From NCBI GenBank assembly GCA_002373715.1, contig DFLI01000096.1:1-50080 (forward strand): 50,080 nucleotides of DNA, in the 5' to 3' direction. Source of the DNA: Bacteroidales bacterium UBA3623 (GTDB lineage: Bacteria; Bacteroidota; Bacteroidia; Bacteroidales; UBA932). The translations under genes were made by a program, and so were the position numbers. Shown here one piece after another: positions 7,816 through 16,720 of the stretch. Every line of letters begins with the position of its first letter. The first letter of the stretch is position 1. Under the pieces are notes generated by a model. It made no database searches. It saw nothing but the letters and a program-made list of their open reading frames with translations, and was not told the DNA's origin.

Positions 7816-10176
7816 ATGCAAGTACTCAAGTTTGGCGGCAGCTCCGTTGCCAATGCCGGAGCCATGCTCCAAGTGATCAATATCGTCCGGAAGGCGCTGG
7901 AAACCGACCGCACCATTGTGGTGAGTTCGGCCATCAGCGGCTGCACCGACGAACTCATTGCCATCGGCCGCCTGTCCGGTGCCCGTGACAAAAGCTACGA
8001 AACCCGCCTGGAAACCCTGCAGCAGCGGCACCATCAACTGGTGGAAGAGCTCCTTCCCAAAAGCTATCAGGAGCGCACTCTGGAGATTGTGGACAAGCTG
8101 TTCACCCAGCTGTCCAGCATTCTGAGGGGCGTATACCTGCTGGCCGAGCTGTCCCCCACCAGCCTGGCGGCCGTAGAGAGTTTTGGAGAACTGTTCAGTA
8201 CCCGTATTCTTACCGAAAAATGCCAGTCGCTGGGCATCCCCTGCCAATGGCTCGATGCCCGCGAACTGGTAGTAGTGCGCGGAGGCGCCGTAGACACCTC
8301 CGTCACCTACAAACGCATCCAGGAGTGCGTCCAGAAGCACCTGCATTCGCAGCTGTTTATTGTTCCGGGCTTCATTGCCCGCGACGAGGAAGGCCGTCCC
8401 GCCACGCTGGGCCGCGGCGGCTCCGACTACACCGCCTCCCTCTTTGCCGTGGGCGTGCATGCCCGCCGCGAAGAGATTTGGACGGATGTTCCCGGCATTA
8501 TGACGGCCAACCCGAAGGTGGCGCCGTCGGCCCGTACCATTCCCAACATCTCCTACCGCGCCGCGCAGGAGCTGTCCCACTTCGGTGCCAAGGTTATTTA
8601 CCCGCCCACCATCCAGCCGGTGGTGGCTGAGGGCATTCCTATCTACGTGAAGGACACCTTCCACCCCGAGGACCCCGGCACGCTGGTAGAGAAGAACCCG
8701 CCGCAGGCCAAGGGCGGTGTCATTGGCCTGGCCCATACCGAGGGCATTGCGCTCATCTCGCTGGAAGGCAGCGGCATGGTGGGTGTTCCGGGCTTCAGTG
8801 CCCGCCTCTTTGACGCCCTGTACCGCAAGGGCATCAACATCATCCTCATCACACAGGCCTCGTCGGTGCACTCCATGTGCATCGCCATTTCGGCGGCCGA
8901 TGCAGAAAAGGCCCGTCAGTCGGCCGACAACTGCTTTGCCTACGAGATTTCCCTGGGCAAACTGAACCCCCTGAAGGTGGAAACCGGATACTCCATCGTG
9001 TGCGTCATCGGAGACGACATCTTGGGCCACAGCGGCGCCACGGGCCAGATGCTGGCCGCCCTGGGCCGTCACGGCATTCCGGTACGCGCCACCGCGCAGG
9101 GCTCATCGGAGCGAAACATTTCGGTGATTGTGCCATCGGCCCGGGCCGATGAAGCCATCCGCGCCATCCACCACGTGTTCTTTGACAAGAGCGAGCGCCA
9201 GGTGGTTCCGGTATTCATTGCCGGATACGGCCGCGTGGGCAGCGCCCTGGTGAAGATGATCCACGAGAACGCCGACGCCATTGCCAAGCGCTCCGGCAAG
9301 GAACTGCGCATCTGCGGCATTGCCCGCAGCACCAAATATGTGATTGACACCGAAGGCCTGGATCTTTCCAAAGCCGGCGAACTGCTGGAAAAAGGCCAGC
9401 CCGGCTCTTACATTGACGCCCTTTGCGGACTCTCCCTGGAGAATCCCCTCTTCATAGACTGCACCGCCAGCGACGAGATTGGCTTCCGCTATCCAGATCT
9501 GTTCCAGTGCGGTTACAGCGTAGTGGCCTGCAACAAGATTCCCTTCTCCGGCACTTATGCCCAGTTCCGGAACCTGCAGCTGGATGCCCAGAAGGCCGGT
9601 GTAGGACTCCGTTACGAAACCACGGCCGGCGCCGCCTTGCCCGTGCTGGTTACCTTGGACCGCGTGGTCCAGAGTGGAGACCGTCTGGTACGCATGGATG
9701 CCGTCCTGTCCGGCACTCTGAACTTCCTGCTGGACAATTATAAGGGAACCGGCTGGGACGAGTTAGTAGAAGAGGCCCGCGTGAAAGGTTACACGGAGCC
9801 TGACCCCAACATAGACCTGAGCGGCGTGGATGTCCTTCGTAAAATCCTTATTCTGAGCCGACAGGCCGGTCTTCCACTGGAGGAAACCCAGGTTACTCTG
9901 GAGCCCATTCCGACCGACATTGCCCAGCGCTATGAAGCCGCCGCTGCCGCCGGCCGCAAGCTCCGCTATGTGGCTTCGGTAGATGCCGAGGGCCACGCCA
10001 GCGTGGGCCTGCAGGAAGTGGGGCCCGAAAGCCCTCTGTACGGCCTCCGCGGCACGGACAATGCGGTTCTCATCACCACAGGTGACTATCCTTCTCCCAT
10101 GCTCATACAAGGAGCAGGAGCCGGCACGCGCCAGACGGCGGGTGGGCTCCTGAACGATATAATGCTAAGCGTGTAG
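7816..10176 (+). CDS. thrA: Bifunctional aspartate kinase / homoserine dehydrogenase
   Basis: This fusion catalyses the first and third steps of the aspartate pathway and so supplies homoserine to MetX. The kinase domain begins KFGGSSVANAGAM and contains GRGGSDYTASL. An ACT-type regulatory region follows (residues about 300-440). The dehydrogenase starts near residue 460 with the Rossmann motif IAGYGRVGSAL and carries the catalytic region EPDPNIDLSGVDVLRK. At 786 aa it is slightly shorter than E. coli ThrA or MetL (about 810-820 aa). Its place as third gene after metY-metX suggests it feeds methionine synthesis, so a MetL-like control is as likely as ThrA-like; the symbol is by fold only. Confidence 0.93.
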   Translation: MQVLKFGGSSVANAGAMLQVINIVRKALETDRTIVVSSAISGCTDELIAIGRLSGARDKSYETRLETLQQRHHQLVEELLPKSYQERTLEIVDKLFTQLSSILRGVYLLAELSPTSLAAVESFGELFSTRILTEKCQSLGIPCQWLDARELVVVRGGAVDTSVTYKRIQECVQKHLHSQLFIVPGFIARDEEGRPATLGRGGSDYTASLFAVGVHARREEIWTDVPGIMTANPKVAPSARTIPNISYRAAQELSHFGAKVIYPPTIQPVVAEGIPIYVKDTFHPEDPGTLVEKNPPQAKGGVIGLAHTEGIALISLEGSGMVGVPGFSARLFDALYRKGINIILITQASSVHSMCIAISAADAEKARQSADNCFAYEISLGKLNPLKVETGYSIVCVIGDDILGHSGATGQMLAALGRHGIPVRATAQGSSERNISVIVPSARADEAIRAIHHVFFDKSERQVVPVFIAGYGRVGSALVKMIHENADAIAKRSGKELRICGIARSTKYVIDTEGLDLSKAGELLEKGQPGSYIDALCGLSLENPLFIDCTASDEIGFRYPDLFQCGYSVVACNKIPFSGTYAQFRNLQLDAQKAGVGLRYETTAGAALPVLVTLDRVVQSGDRLVRMDAVLSGTLNFLLDNYKGTGWDELVEEARVKGYTEPDPNIDLSGVDVLRKILILSRQAGLPLEETQVTLEPIPTDIAQRYEAAAAAGRKLRYVASVDAEGHASVGLQEVGPESPLYGLRGTDNAVLITTGDYPSPMLIQGAGAGTRQTAGGLLNDIMLSV

Positions 10177-10179
10177 GGC

Positions 10180-11076
10180 TTACAGCGAACTCATGCGCGT
10201 AAGCGACAGTTCTACCAGCTGGCGGATGTTCGGTTTGTAGTCCGGATTGGAGCTATGCAGGTAGCGGTTGGCTATGATGCAGCACACCGTGCAGGCATGG
10301 TGGCCCAGGTGGGCGGCCAGACCGGCCAGCGGGGCGCCTTCCATCTCAAAGTTGGTGATGCGGTACTCTTCTCCGCCTTCAGAGAAGCGGAAGCTCTCAA
10401 TGTCTTCCAGCATATTGGGCATGGCCAGCGGCACGCGCACGACACGGCCCTGAGGGCCGTAGAAGCCGGGGGCCGAAATGGTAACGCCCTTGATGGTCGC
10501 ATCCCGGAACAGATCAATAATCTTGGGAGAAGCCTTTACAAAATAAGGCGTGGGCAGGGTGGGTTCCCAGTTCATGTGCCTCTTGAAAGCATCTTCTACG
10601 GCAGGGAGGGAAACCTTCTCCCGGTTGGCATACCAGTTCATCACGCCGTCAAAGCCCACACTCATGTGGGAGAGCACAAAGCTGCCCAACGGAATATCCG
10701 GATGCAGGGCGCCGGAAGTGCCAATGCGGAGGATATTGAGGGCACGGTGGCGGGGCTTCACCAGGCGGGTTTTGAAATCTACGTTGGCCAGGGCGTCCAG
10801 TTCCGTCATGACGATGTCAATGTTATCCGGACCAATGCCGTGGGACAGCACGGTGATGCGCTTTCCGTTATAGTAGCCCGTTACGGACACAAACTCACGG
10901 TTGGCGTTGCGGCATTCGATATCGGACAGAAGGCTGGAAATCATGATAACCCTGTCCGGATCTCCTACCATGATAATATTGTCTGCCAGCTGCTCCGGTT
11001 TAATGTGCAGATGGAAAACAGAACCGTCGCTATTGATAATGAGTTCCGACTCGGGAATTCTTACAGGTATTCTCAT
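10180..11076 (-). CDS. Nucleoside phosphorylase (uridine phosphorylase-like)
   Basis: This is a 298-aa member of the PNP/UDP family (NP-I fold), which cleaves nucleosides with phosphate to a base and ribose-1-phosphate. Supporting motifs are MVGDPDRV near residue 37, the phosphate-site ILRIGTSGAL, and NFEMEGAPLAGLAAHLG with the catalytic-site glutamate. Uridine as substrate is inferred from similarity to proteins so annotated in Bacteroidales; purine nucleosides are not excluded. It converges with the methionine operon, 3 bases from its stop. On the minus strand TATATTTG lies about 25 bases upstream of the ATG. Confidence 0.85.
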   Translation of the reverse strand: MRIPVRIPESELIINSDGSVFHLHIKPEQLADNIIMVGDPDRVIMISSLLSDIECRNANREFVSVTGYYNGKRITVLSHGIGPDNIDIVMTELDALANVDFKTRLVKPRHRALNILRIGTSGALHPDIPLGSFVLSHMSVGFDGVMNWYANREKVSLPAVEDAFKRHMNWEPTLPTPYFVKASPKIIDLFRDATIKGVTISAPGFYGPQGRVVRVPLAMPNMLEDIESFRFSEGGEEYRITNFEMEGAPLAGLAAHLGHHACTVCCIIANRYLHSSNPDYKPNIRQLVELSLTRMSSL

Positions 11077-11146
11077 ACTTACGTGGTTTTAACGAAAAGC
11101 AAATATAAGAATTATTTGCTAAATTTGTGCAAAGCATAACACTCAT

Positions 11147-13111
11147 ATGAAACGATCCATCCTCCTCGCAGCGCTGTTTGCGCTGCTGTGGCAGCCCGCC
11201 AAGGCCGATGAAGGCATGTGGCTGCCCTCCCTCATTTCCCAAAGAATAGCCGATATGCAGGCCAAGGGCTTCAAGCTCACCGCAGAAGATATCTACAGCG
11301 TGAACCAGGCCTCGCTCAAAGATGCCGTCGTGCTTTTTGGCGGCGGTTGCACCGGAGAACTGGTGAGCGACCAGGGCCTCCTTTTCACCAACCACCACTG
11401 CGGCTACAGTTACATCCAGCGGCATTCCTCCGTAGAACACGACTACCTGAAGGACGGCTTCTGGGCCCTCACCCAGGCCGATGAGCTTCCCAACCCCGGC
11501 CTCACCGTACGCTTTCTGGAAAGGATGGAAGACGTAACGGCCGCCGTGCTCAAGGGTGTGAAGGAGAAGATGACCGAGGAGCAGCGGCAGGCGCTTATCA
11601 GCAGGAACGCCGACAAACTGAAAGAGCAGGCTACCAAGGAAGGGAACGGCTTGAGGGCCAGCGTGGAAGCCTTGTACTATGGCAACCAGTACTTCCTCTT
11701 CGTATTCCGCGAGTACCGGGACGTGCGTCTGGTGGGCGCTCCGCCGTCTGCCATCGGCAAGTTCGGAGGAGAAACGGACAACTGGATGTGGCCCCGCCAC
11801 ACCGGAGACTTCTCCATCTTCCGCATCTACGCCGGCAAGGACAATATGCCGGCCGATTATTCCGTGGACAACGTTCCCTATCGGCCCAAAAAGTCTCTCA
11901 CCATTTCCCGTGCCGGGGTGAAGGAAGGAGACTTTACCTTTGTGTATGGCTGCCCCGGCTCCACGCAGGAGTACGTGCACTCCGAGGCCGTGCGTTACAT
12001 CCAGGACGTTTCCGACCCCGAGAAGATTGCCCTGCGCACCACCCGCCTGAACATCATGAAAAAGTACATGGACCAGAGCCAGGCCGTGCGCATCCAGTAC
12101 TCTTCCAAGTACGCTTCCGTGGCCAACGCCTGGAAGAAGTGGCAGGGAGAGGAGAAGGGCCTCCGCAAGAACAAGGTGGTAGAGCGCAAGCAGGCCTACG
12201 AAAAGCGCTTTGAGGAGTGGGCCCGTGGCACCCGCTACGAGTGGCTTACGGAAATGCTGTACAACCTCTACGTTCAGCGCAACCCCATCTACCGTGCCTA
12301 CGAATACTATCTGGAGTCCGTCCTTACTATCGAAAAACTCCAGATGGTCCGAAACGGCCGCTTTAACATGAAGGATTATTACCAGCCCATTGACGAGGAA
12401 ACCTTCGTAGCTATGATGACAGCCTTCGACAAAGCCCTGGACGACAGTTACAAGCCCGAATACTTCCTCCAAAAGAGGGCCGAATATGGCAGCATGGAAG
12501 CCTGGAAGGACGCCCTGTTCGCCAATGAGGAACTGGCCAAGGAATTGAACCAGGCCTTCAGCGATTTCTTTGCTACCCAGCTGGCCCCCCAGGTTACCGA
12601 GTTCAACAAGGCCATCAACCTCCGCTACCGCGACTACATGCAGGGACAGATGGAATTCGAAAACGAGAAGACCTTCTTCCCGGATGCCAACCTCACCCTC
12701 CGTGTGGCTTACGGCCATGTGGAAGGCTATCGGCCCGTAGATGCTGTGTACTACACCCCTGTTTCCACCTTACGCGGCATCATCGAGAAGGACAATCCTG
12801 AGATTTTTGACTACAACATCCCCCAGGTTCTGAGAGATATCTACGCCCGCGGCGGCTTCGAGAACCAGCCCGTCTGCTTCCTGGCCACCAACCACACCAC
12901 CGGCGGCAACTCCGGCAGCCCGGTCCTCAACGCTGACGGCCAACTCATCGGCATCAACTTCGACCGCGTATGGGAAGGCACCATGAGCGACCTCGCCTTT
13001 GACCCCGAGATCTGCCGCAACATCTCCCTGGATGTGCGTTACCTCCTCTTCATAATAAAAGAGGTAGGCCACGCAGACTACCTCTTCCAGGAAATGAAAT
13101 TTGCCGATTAA
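11147..13111 (+). CDS. dpp11: S46-family dipeptidyl-peptidase, DPP11 type (Asp/Glu-specific)
   Basis: S46 peptidases remove dipeptides from peptide N termini in the periplasm of amino-acid-fermenting Bacteroidota. The product has a signal peptide ending at AKA before DEGMW, the catalytic histidine in TNHHCGY (residues 81-87) and the serine in GGNSGSP (S589). Arginine 607 in NFDRVWEG matches the S1 residue that gives DPP11 its preference for acidic P1 residues; DPP7 has glycine there. The length of 654 aa is below the usual 700-720 aa, with a shorter central helical domain. TAAATTTG at 11120-11127 is a likely -7 box. The gene converges with pncB with no space between them. Confidence 0.9.
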   Translation: MKRSILLAALFALLWQPAKADEGMWLPSLISQRIADMQAKGFKLTAEDIYSVNQASLKDAVVLFGGGCTGELVSDQGLLFTNHHCGYSYIQRHSSVEHDYLKDGFWALTQADELPNPGLTVRFLERMEDVTAAVLKGVKEKMTEEQRQALISRNADKLKEQATKEGNGLRASVEALYYGNQYFLFVFREYRDVRLVGAPPSAIGKFGGETDNWMWPRHTGDFSIFRIYAGKDNMPADYSVDNVPYRPKKSLTISRAGVKEGDFTFVYGCPGSTQEYVHSEAVRYIQDVSDPEKIALRTTRLNIMKKYMDQSQAVRIQYSSKYASVANAWKKWQGEEKGLRKNKVVERKQAYEKRFEEWARGTRYEWLTEMLYNLYVQRNPIYRAYEYYLESVLTIEKLQMVRNGRFNMKDYYQPIDEETFVAMMTAFDKALDDSYKPEYFLQKRAEYGSMEAWKDALFANEELAKELNQAFSDFFATQLAPQVTEFNKAINLRYRDYMQGQMEFENEKTFFPDANLTLRVAYGHVEGYRPVDAVYYTPVSTLRGIIEKDNPEIFDYNIPQVLRDIYARGGFENQPVCFLATNHTTGGNSGSPVLNADGQLIGINFDRVWEGTMSDLAFDPEICRNISLDVRYLLFIIKEVGHADYLFQEMKFAD

Positions 13112-14617
13112 TTAGAGCTGAAAGGACTCAATCTCCTTTACAAGTTTGCCGATGATGGACATCTTCACGTCGTACAGGGCGTCGGAGATATCCACTTTGT
13201 AATAGTGGGGGTTGATGAGACGGCGCTCTGCGGGCGAAAAGTGGTGCAGTTGGTCCTGATAATAGACCTTTTTCTGCTCCAGGGTGTGGTGCGGGGCCAC
13301 GCGGACGCCCTTGGAAATAACCTGAAGCTGGAGCGGACGGGCCTCGTAGGCACCCTGCTCGAACGTCTTGGACTTGTAGGAATCGTATTCGTCACGGACG
13401 GTTAGGCTTTCTCCGTGCTGCAGGGCCAGGTCCATGGCATCTCCCCGGAGGCAGGTGACATCTGCCTTATGTACATAGCCGTCGTAGCGGTTGCCCTTTA
13501 CACTGTCCTGGGCACTGATGCGCCAGGTTATCTGGAAGCCGGGGTTGATGAGCTTGATCTTGTCTTCCGAGCGCTTGAGTACCGGCTGGTTGTCTATCTG
13601 CACCAGTTTGTACACATTGCCAAAGCAGGGAGCCGCCTTGGAAGTGGCAATGGCATCACCCACGCCGTAGCTGTCTATACGGGCGCCCTGGCGCTCCAGG
13701 TCTGTTATGAGATATTCGTCCAAGCCGTTGGTGGCGAAAATCTTGCATTCAGCAAGGCCGTTTTCGTCCAGGATGCGGCGCACTTCCTGCGAAAGATACG
13801 CAAGGTCTCCGCTGTCCAGACGGATGCCGTAACCGGGAGCATAGTTGTCATCGATGCCGTTTTCCTTGAAGGAGCGGATGGCGTTCTTAATGCCGCAGCG
13901 CAGGGTGTCGTAGGTGTCTATCAGGAGGATGAGATTCTCTCCCTTATGGGTTTTGATATAGTCTGTAAAGGCCTTGTGCTCCCCTTCCACGGTACTTCCG
14001 TAAGAGGTAATGTAGCTGTGGGCCATGGTGCCGGTGGAGGGCACGTTGTTGAAGGCACCGGTTAGGATGTTGGAGGAGCTGGCGCAGCCTGCAATCTGGG
14101 CGGCCTTGCCGCCATACACCGCCGCCCAGGGGCCGTGGGCGCGACGGGAGCCAAACTCTGAGACAGGCCTGTCCGTAGAGCGGCACACGCGCGAAGCCTT
14201 GGTGGCCACAGCCATCTGGTGGTTCATGATGCACAGCATGGGCGTTTCCAGCACCTGGGCCTGCACCAGCGGGGCCACCACCGTAACGATGGGCTGATTG
14301 GGGAAGGCAATCTCCCCTTCCCGCATGGCGTACACATCTCCGGTGAACTTCATGGTGGTAAGATACTTGCGGAACTCCCGGTACCCTTCTCCCGGCAGGA
14401 ACTTCTCGTAGAATTCTTCCGGTTCGGTGCCCAGGGCCAACACCATCTCTATCACTTCCTCCGTACCGCTCACCACGGCCCAGTTGTTATTCTCCGGTGC
14501 CTGGCGGTAAAAGAGGTTGAACACAGCTATCTGCTCCTGCTTCCCGCAGTCCAGATAGGACTTTCCCATGGTATACTGGTACTTGTCCGATACGTACGCA
14601 TTGTTAATTTGGTTCAT
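13112..14617 (-). CDS. pncB: Nicotinate phosphoribosyltransferase
   Basis: PncB converts nicotinate and PRPP to nicotinate mononucleotide in the Preiss-Handler NAD salvage route. The 501-aa product starts at MNQINNAYVSDKYQYTMGKSYL (ATG 14617); 28 more in-frame residues upstream overlap the fucosidase promoter and do not fit the family. The core has SEFGSRRAHG, GTMAHSYI with the regulatory histidine, and RLDSGDLAYLS, which form the phosphoribosyl pocket. A minus-strand TACCTTTG (14638-14645) lies just upstream. Nicotinamidase, which makes its substrate, is encoded 1.5 kb away on the other strand. Confidence 0.93.
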   Translation of the reverse strand: MNQINNAYVSDKYQYTMGKSYLDCGKQEQIAVFNLFYRQAPENNNWAVVSGTEEVIEMVLALGTEPEEFYEKFLPGEGYREFRKYLTTMKFTGDVYAMREGEIAFPNQPIVTVVAPLVQAQVLETPMLCIMNHQMAVATKASRVCRSTDRPVSEFGSRRAHGPWAAVYGGKAAQIAGCASSSNILTGAFNNVPSTGTMAHSYITSYGSTVEGEHKAFTDYIKTHKGENLILLIDTYDTLRCGIKNAIRSFKENGIDDNYAPGYGIRLDSGDLAYLSQEVRRILDENGLAECKIFATNGLDEYLITDLERQGARIDSYGVGDAIATSKAAPCFGNVYKLVQIDNQPVLKRSEDKIKLINPGFQITWRISAQDSVKGNRYDGYVHKADVTCLRGDAMDLALQHGESLTVRDEYDSYKSKTFEQGAYEARPLQLQVISKGVRVAPHHTLEQKKVYYQDQLHHFSPAERRLINPHYYKVDISDALYDVKMSIIGKLVKEIESFQL

Positions 14618-14667
14618 TTCTGTCTTGTAAATATATACAAAGGTAATGATTTTTGACGGCATTTTCG

Positions 14668-14675
14668 TACCTTTG
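14668..14675 (+). promoter_or_regulatory. -7 element (TACCTTTG) 7 bases before the fucosidase ATG
   Basis: The box is followed by only 7 bases before the start codon, so the transcript would be nearly leaderless. No good -33 element is visible at 19-21 bp. The minus-strand pncB box lies 22 bp away, making a compact divergent promoter region. Confidence 0.5.
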
Positions 14676-14682
14676 AAACCAT

Positions 14683-16137
14683 ATGAGAAAGTATCTTGCA
14701 TCCCTTTTTCTGCTTTTTGCCCTGCCGCTGCTTCTTGGCGCCCAGGAGAAAAGCCTTCACCAGTTACAGCAGGAGTTTGTAGACCTGCGTTTTGGCATGT
14801 TTGTGCACTTTGGCCTTCCCACCTTCCAGGAGGCCGATTGGACAGACCCGGACCTGAGCCCGGAAGTGTTCAACCCCACCAGACTGGATACCCGCCAGTG
14901 GGTAGAAACGGCCAAAGGCGCCGGTGCCAAGTTCATCTGCGTAAGCGTGAAGCACCACGCCGGCTTCTGCATGTGGAATACCGCCACCACAGACTACAGC
15001 GTAATGCATTCGCCGCTGGGAAGGGATGTGCTGAAAGAGCTTACGGATGCCCTGCAGGAAGCCGGCATGCAGGTGATGTTCCATTTCTCCATTCTGGACA
15101 CCCATCACCGCATTCGCCATACGCTGCCCTTCACCGCGGAAAAGACAGAATTCATCAAGGCCCAGCTGAAGGAACTCCTTACCGGCTACGGGCCGGTGAA
15201 CACCATCATGTTCGACGGCTGGGACGCTCCCTGGGGCCGCATCTCCTACGAAGAGGTCTCTTTCCCGGAAATCTATAACTACGTCAAAAGCCTTCAGCCT
15301 AACTGCCTGGTGATGGACCTCAACGGCTCCAAATACCCTCAGGAGGCTCTTTTCTATTCCGACATCCGCTGCTACGAGCAGGGCGCCGGAGAGAAGATAT
15401 CGGCCCAGACCAACCGCCTTCCCGCCATGGCCTGCTACCCGCTGCAGCGCACCTGGTTCTGGAAAGAGTCCTTCCCCACCGATAAGCTCAAGGACGTAGA
15501 TGCCATTGTACGGGATAACATTGTTCCCTACAACAAGGCCTACTGCACCTATATTCTGAACGCCGCTCCCAACCGGGACGGCCTGATAGATGCCAATGCC
15601 GTAGCCGCTTTCCGGCGCATCGGCAAAATCTGGAAGAACACCGGGCATCTGGTGGACGTGCCGGAGTCCCCGGCGCCCATTACGGAGATTAATATAGCCA
15701 TCGGCCGTCCCTGCGACTCTTCCTGGTCGGAAGACTGTCTGCTCATGGACCTGGCCAACGACGACAATTACAGCACCTGCTGGGAATCCAGTCCGGCCGT
15801 GAAAGAGCCCTGGTGGCAGGTGAACCTGGATAAGACAACCCCCGTTTCCTCTGTGGTAATAACCACCGGAGGAGAATGCCAGCTCAAAGGTTTTGCGGTG
15901 GAAGCACTCTGTAACGGTGAGTGGAAAAACGTTTACAAGCAGACTAACGCTTCCGGACGGGTTCATATTTGCCGCTTTCCTGCCGTAGAGGCCCAATCCG
16001 TGCGACTTCGCTTCATCTCTTTCGAGGGCCTTCTCTCCCTTGCCGAGGTGGGCGTTTACGCAGAGGCGAAGAGAGGCATCATCTTCTCCAGCAGGGAGAC
16101 AGTAAATGGCTCATGTTTTTTAGGCCTTTGTGGATAA
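14683..16137 (+). CDS. GH29 alpha-L-fucosidase with C-terminal F5/8-type domain
   Basis: The enzyme releases terminal fucose from glycans by a retaining mechanism. A signal peptide (MRKYLASLFLLFALPLLLGA) is followed by the GH29 barrel: FGMFVHFGLPTF near residue 37, VKHHAGFCMW near 89, and the nucleophile D178 in TIMFDGWD. Residues from about 330 resemble a coagulation factor 5/8 (CBM32-like) carbohydrate-binding domain (NDDNYSTCWES, WWQVNLDKT). The last 20 residues or so after YAEAKRGI look unlike a family C terminus, so a late frameshift is possible. There is no SusC/SusD pair nearby. Target glycans are likely host mucin or milk-type structures, by inference. Confidence 0.88.
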   Translation: MRKYLASLFLLFALPLLLGAQEKSLHQLQQEFVDLRFGMFVHFGLPTFQEADWTDPDLSPEVFNPTRLDTRQWVETAKGAGAKFICVSVKHHAGFCMWNTATTDYSVMHSPLGRDVLKELTDALQEAGMQVMFHFSILDTHHRIRHTLPFTAEKTEFIKAQLKELLTGYGPVNTIMFDGWDAPWGRISYEEVSFPEIYNYVKSLQPNCLVMDLNGSKYPQEALFYSDIRCYEQGAGEKISAQTNRLPAMACYPLQRTWFWKESFPTDKLKDVDAIVRDNIVPYNKAYCTYILNAAPNRDGLIDANAVAAFRRIGKIWKNTGHLVDVPESPAPITEINIAIGRPCDSSWSEDCLLMDLANDDNYSTCWESSPAVKEPWWQVNLDKTTPVSSVVITTGGECQLKGFAVEALCNGEWKNVYKQTNASGRVHICRFPAVEAQSVRLRFISFEGLLSLAEVGVYAEAKRGIIFSSRETVNGSCFLGLCG

Positions 16138-16154
16138 ATGTAGGTAGAAAAGCT

Positions 16155-16162
16155 TATCTTTG
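16155..16162 (+). promoter_or_regulatory. -7 element (TATCTTTG) 6 bases before the pncA ATG
   Basis: Perfect -7 box ending 6 bases before the start codon. The nearest TTTG (16127-16130) is 24 bp upstream, slightly too far. The predicted mRNA is leaderless or nearly so. Confidence 0.55.
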
Positions 16163-16168
16163 CACCCT

Positions 16169-16720
16169 ATGAAAGACAGCGCCCTCATTGTCGTAGACAT
16201 GATCTACGATTTTATAGACGGCTCCCTCGCTTGCCAGGAGGCCGATCAAGCCATCGCCAACACGGTAGCTTTCATCAAGGAGAATCACCCCTACCCCATT
16301 CTCTTCATCCGGGACCATCATCCCGCGAATCACTGCTCCTTTGCCGCCCAGGGCGGTCCCTGGCCGCCGCATTGCGTGCAGGGCACCCACGGGGCCGATG
16401 TCCACGAGGCCCTTCTCCCCTTCGTAGAGGAAGACCTCACCTTCTACAAGGGAGAGGACCCGAAGCAGGAGCAGTACAGCGGCTTTGAGGGAAAGAACGA
16501 AGCCGGGCAAAGCCTGGGAGAAGTGCTGGGACTCATGGAAATCCAAAACCCCATTGTCTGTGGCATTGCCACGGAATACTGCGTGCGCAACACCGCCGAA
16601 GACCTGCTGAAGGCCGGCTTCAAAGTAACGGTGCTTAAGGAATGTCTGGCATACGTAGATGCCCAGGGGCATAAAGAAGCCCTCGAAGCCATGAAGGCCG
16701 AGGGCATCCGCTTAATCTAA
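16169..16720 (+). CDS. pncA: Nicotinamidase
   Basis: PncA hydrolyses nicotinamide to nicotinate, the substrate of PncB. The 183-aa isochorismatase-fold protein has the catalytic aspartate in VVDMIYDFIDG, the metal-site RDHHPANHCSF, the loop HCVQGTHG and the nucleophilic cysteine in ATEYCVRNTAEDL. ATG 16169 follows a -7 box by 6 bases. Its end overlaps that of prfB by 9 bases in a convergent arrangement. Confidence 0.93.
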   Translation: MKDSALIVVDMIYDFIDGSLACQEADQAIANTVAFIKENHPYPILFIRDHHPANHCSFAAQGGPWPPHCVQGTHGADVHEALLPFVEEDLTFYKGEDPKQEQYSGFEGKNEAGQSLGEVLGLMEIQNPIVCGIATEYCVRNTAEDLLKAGFKVTVLKECLAYVDAQGHKEALEAMKAEGIRLI

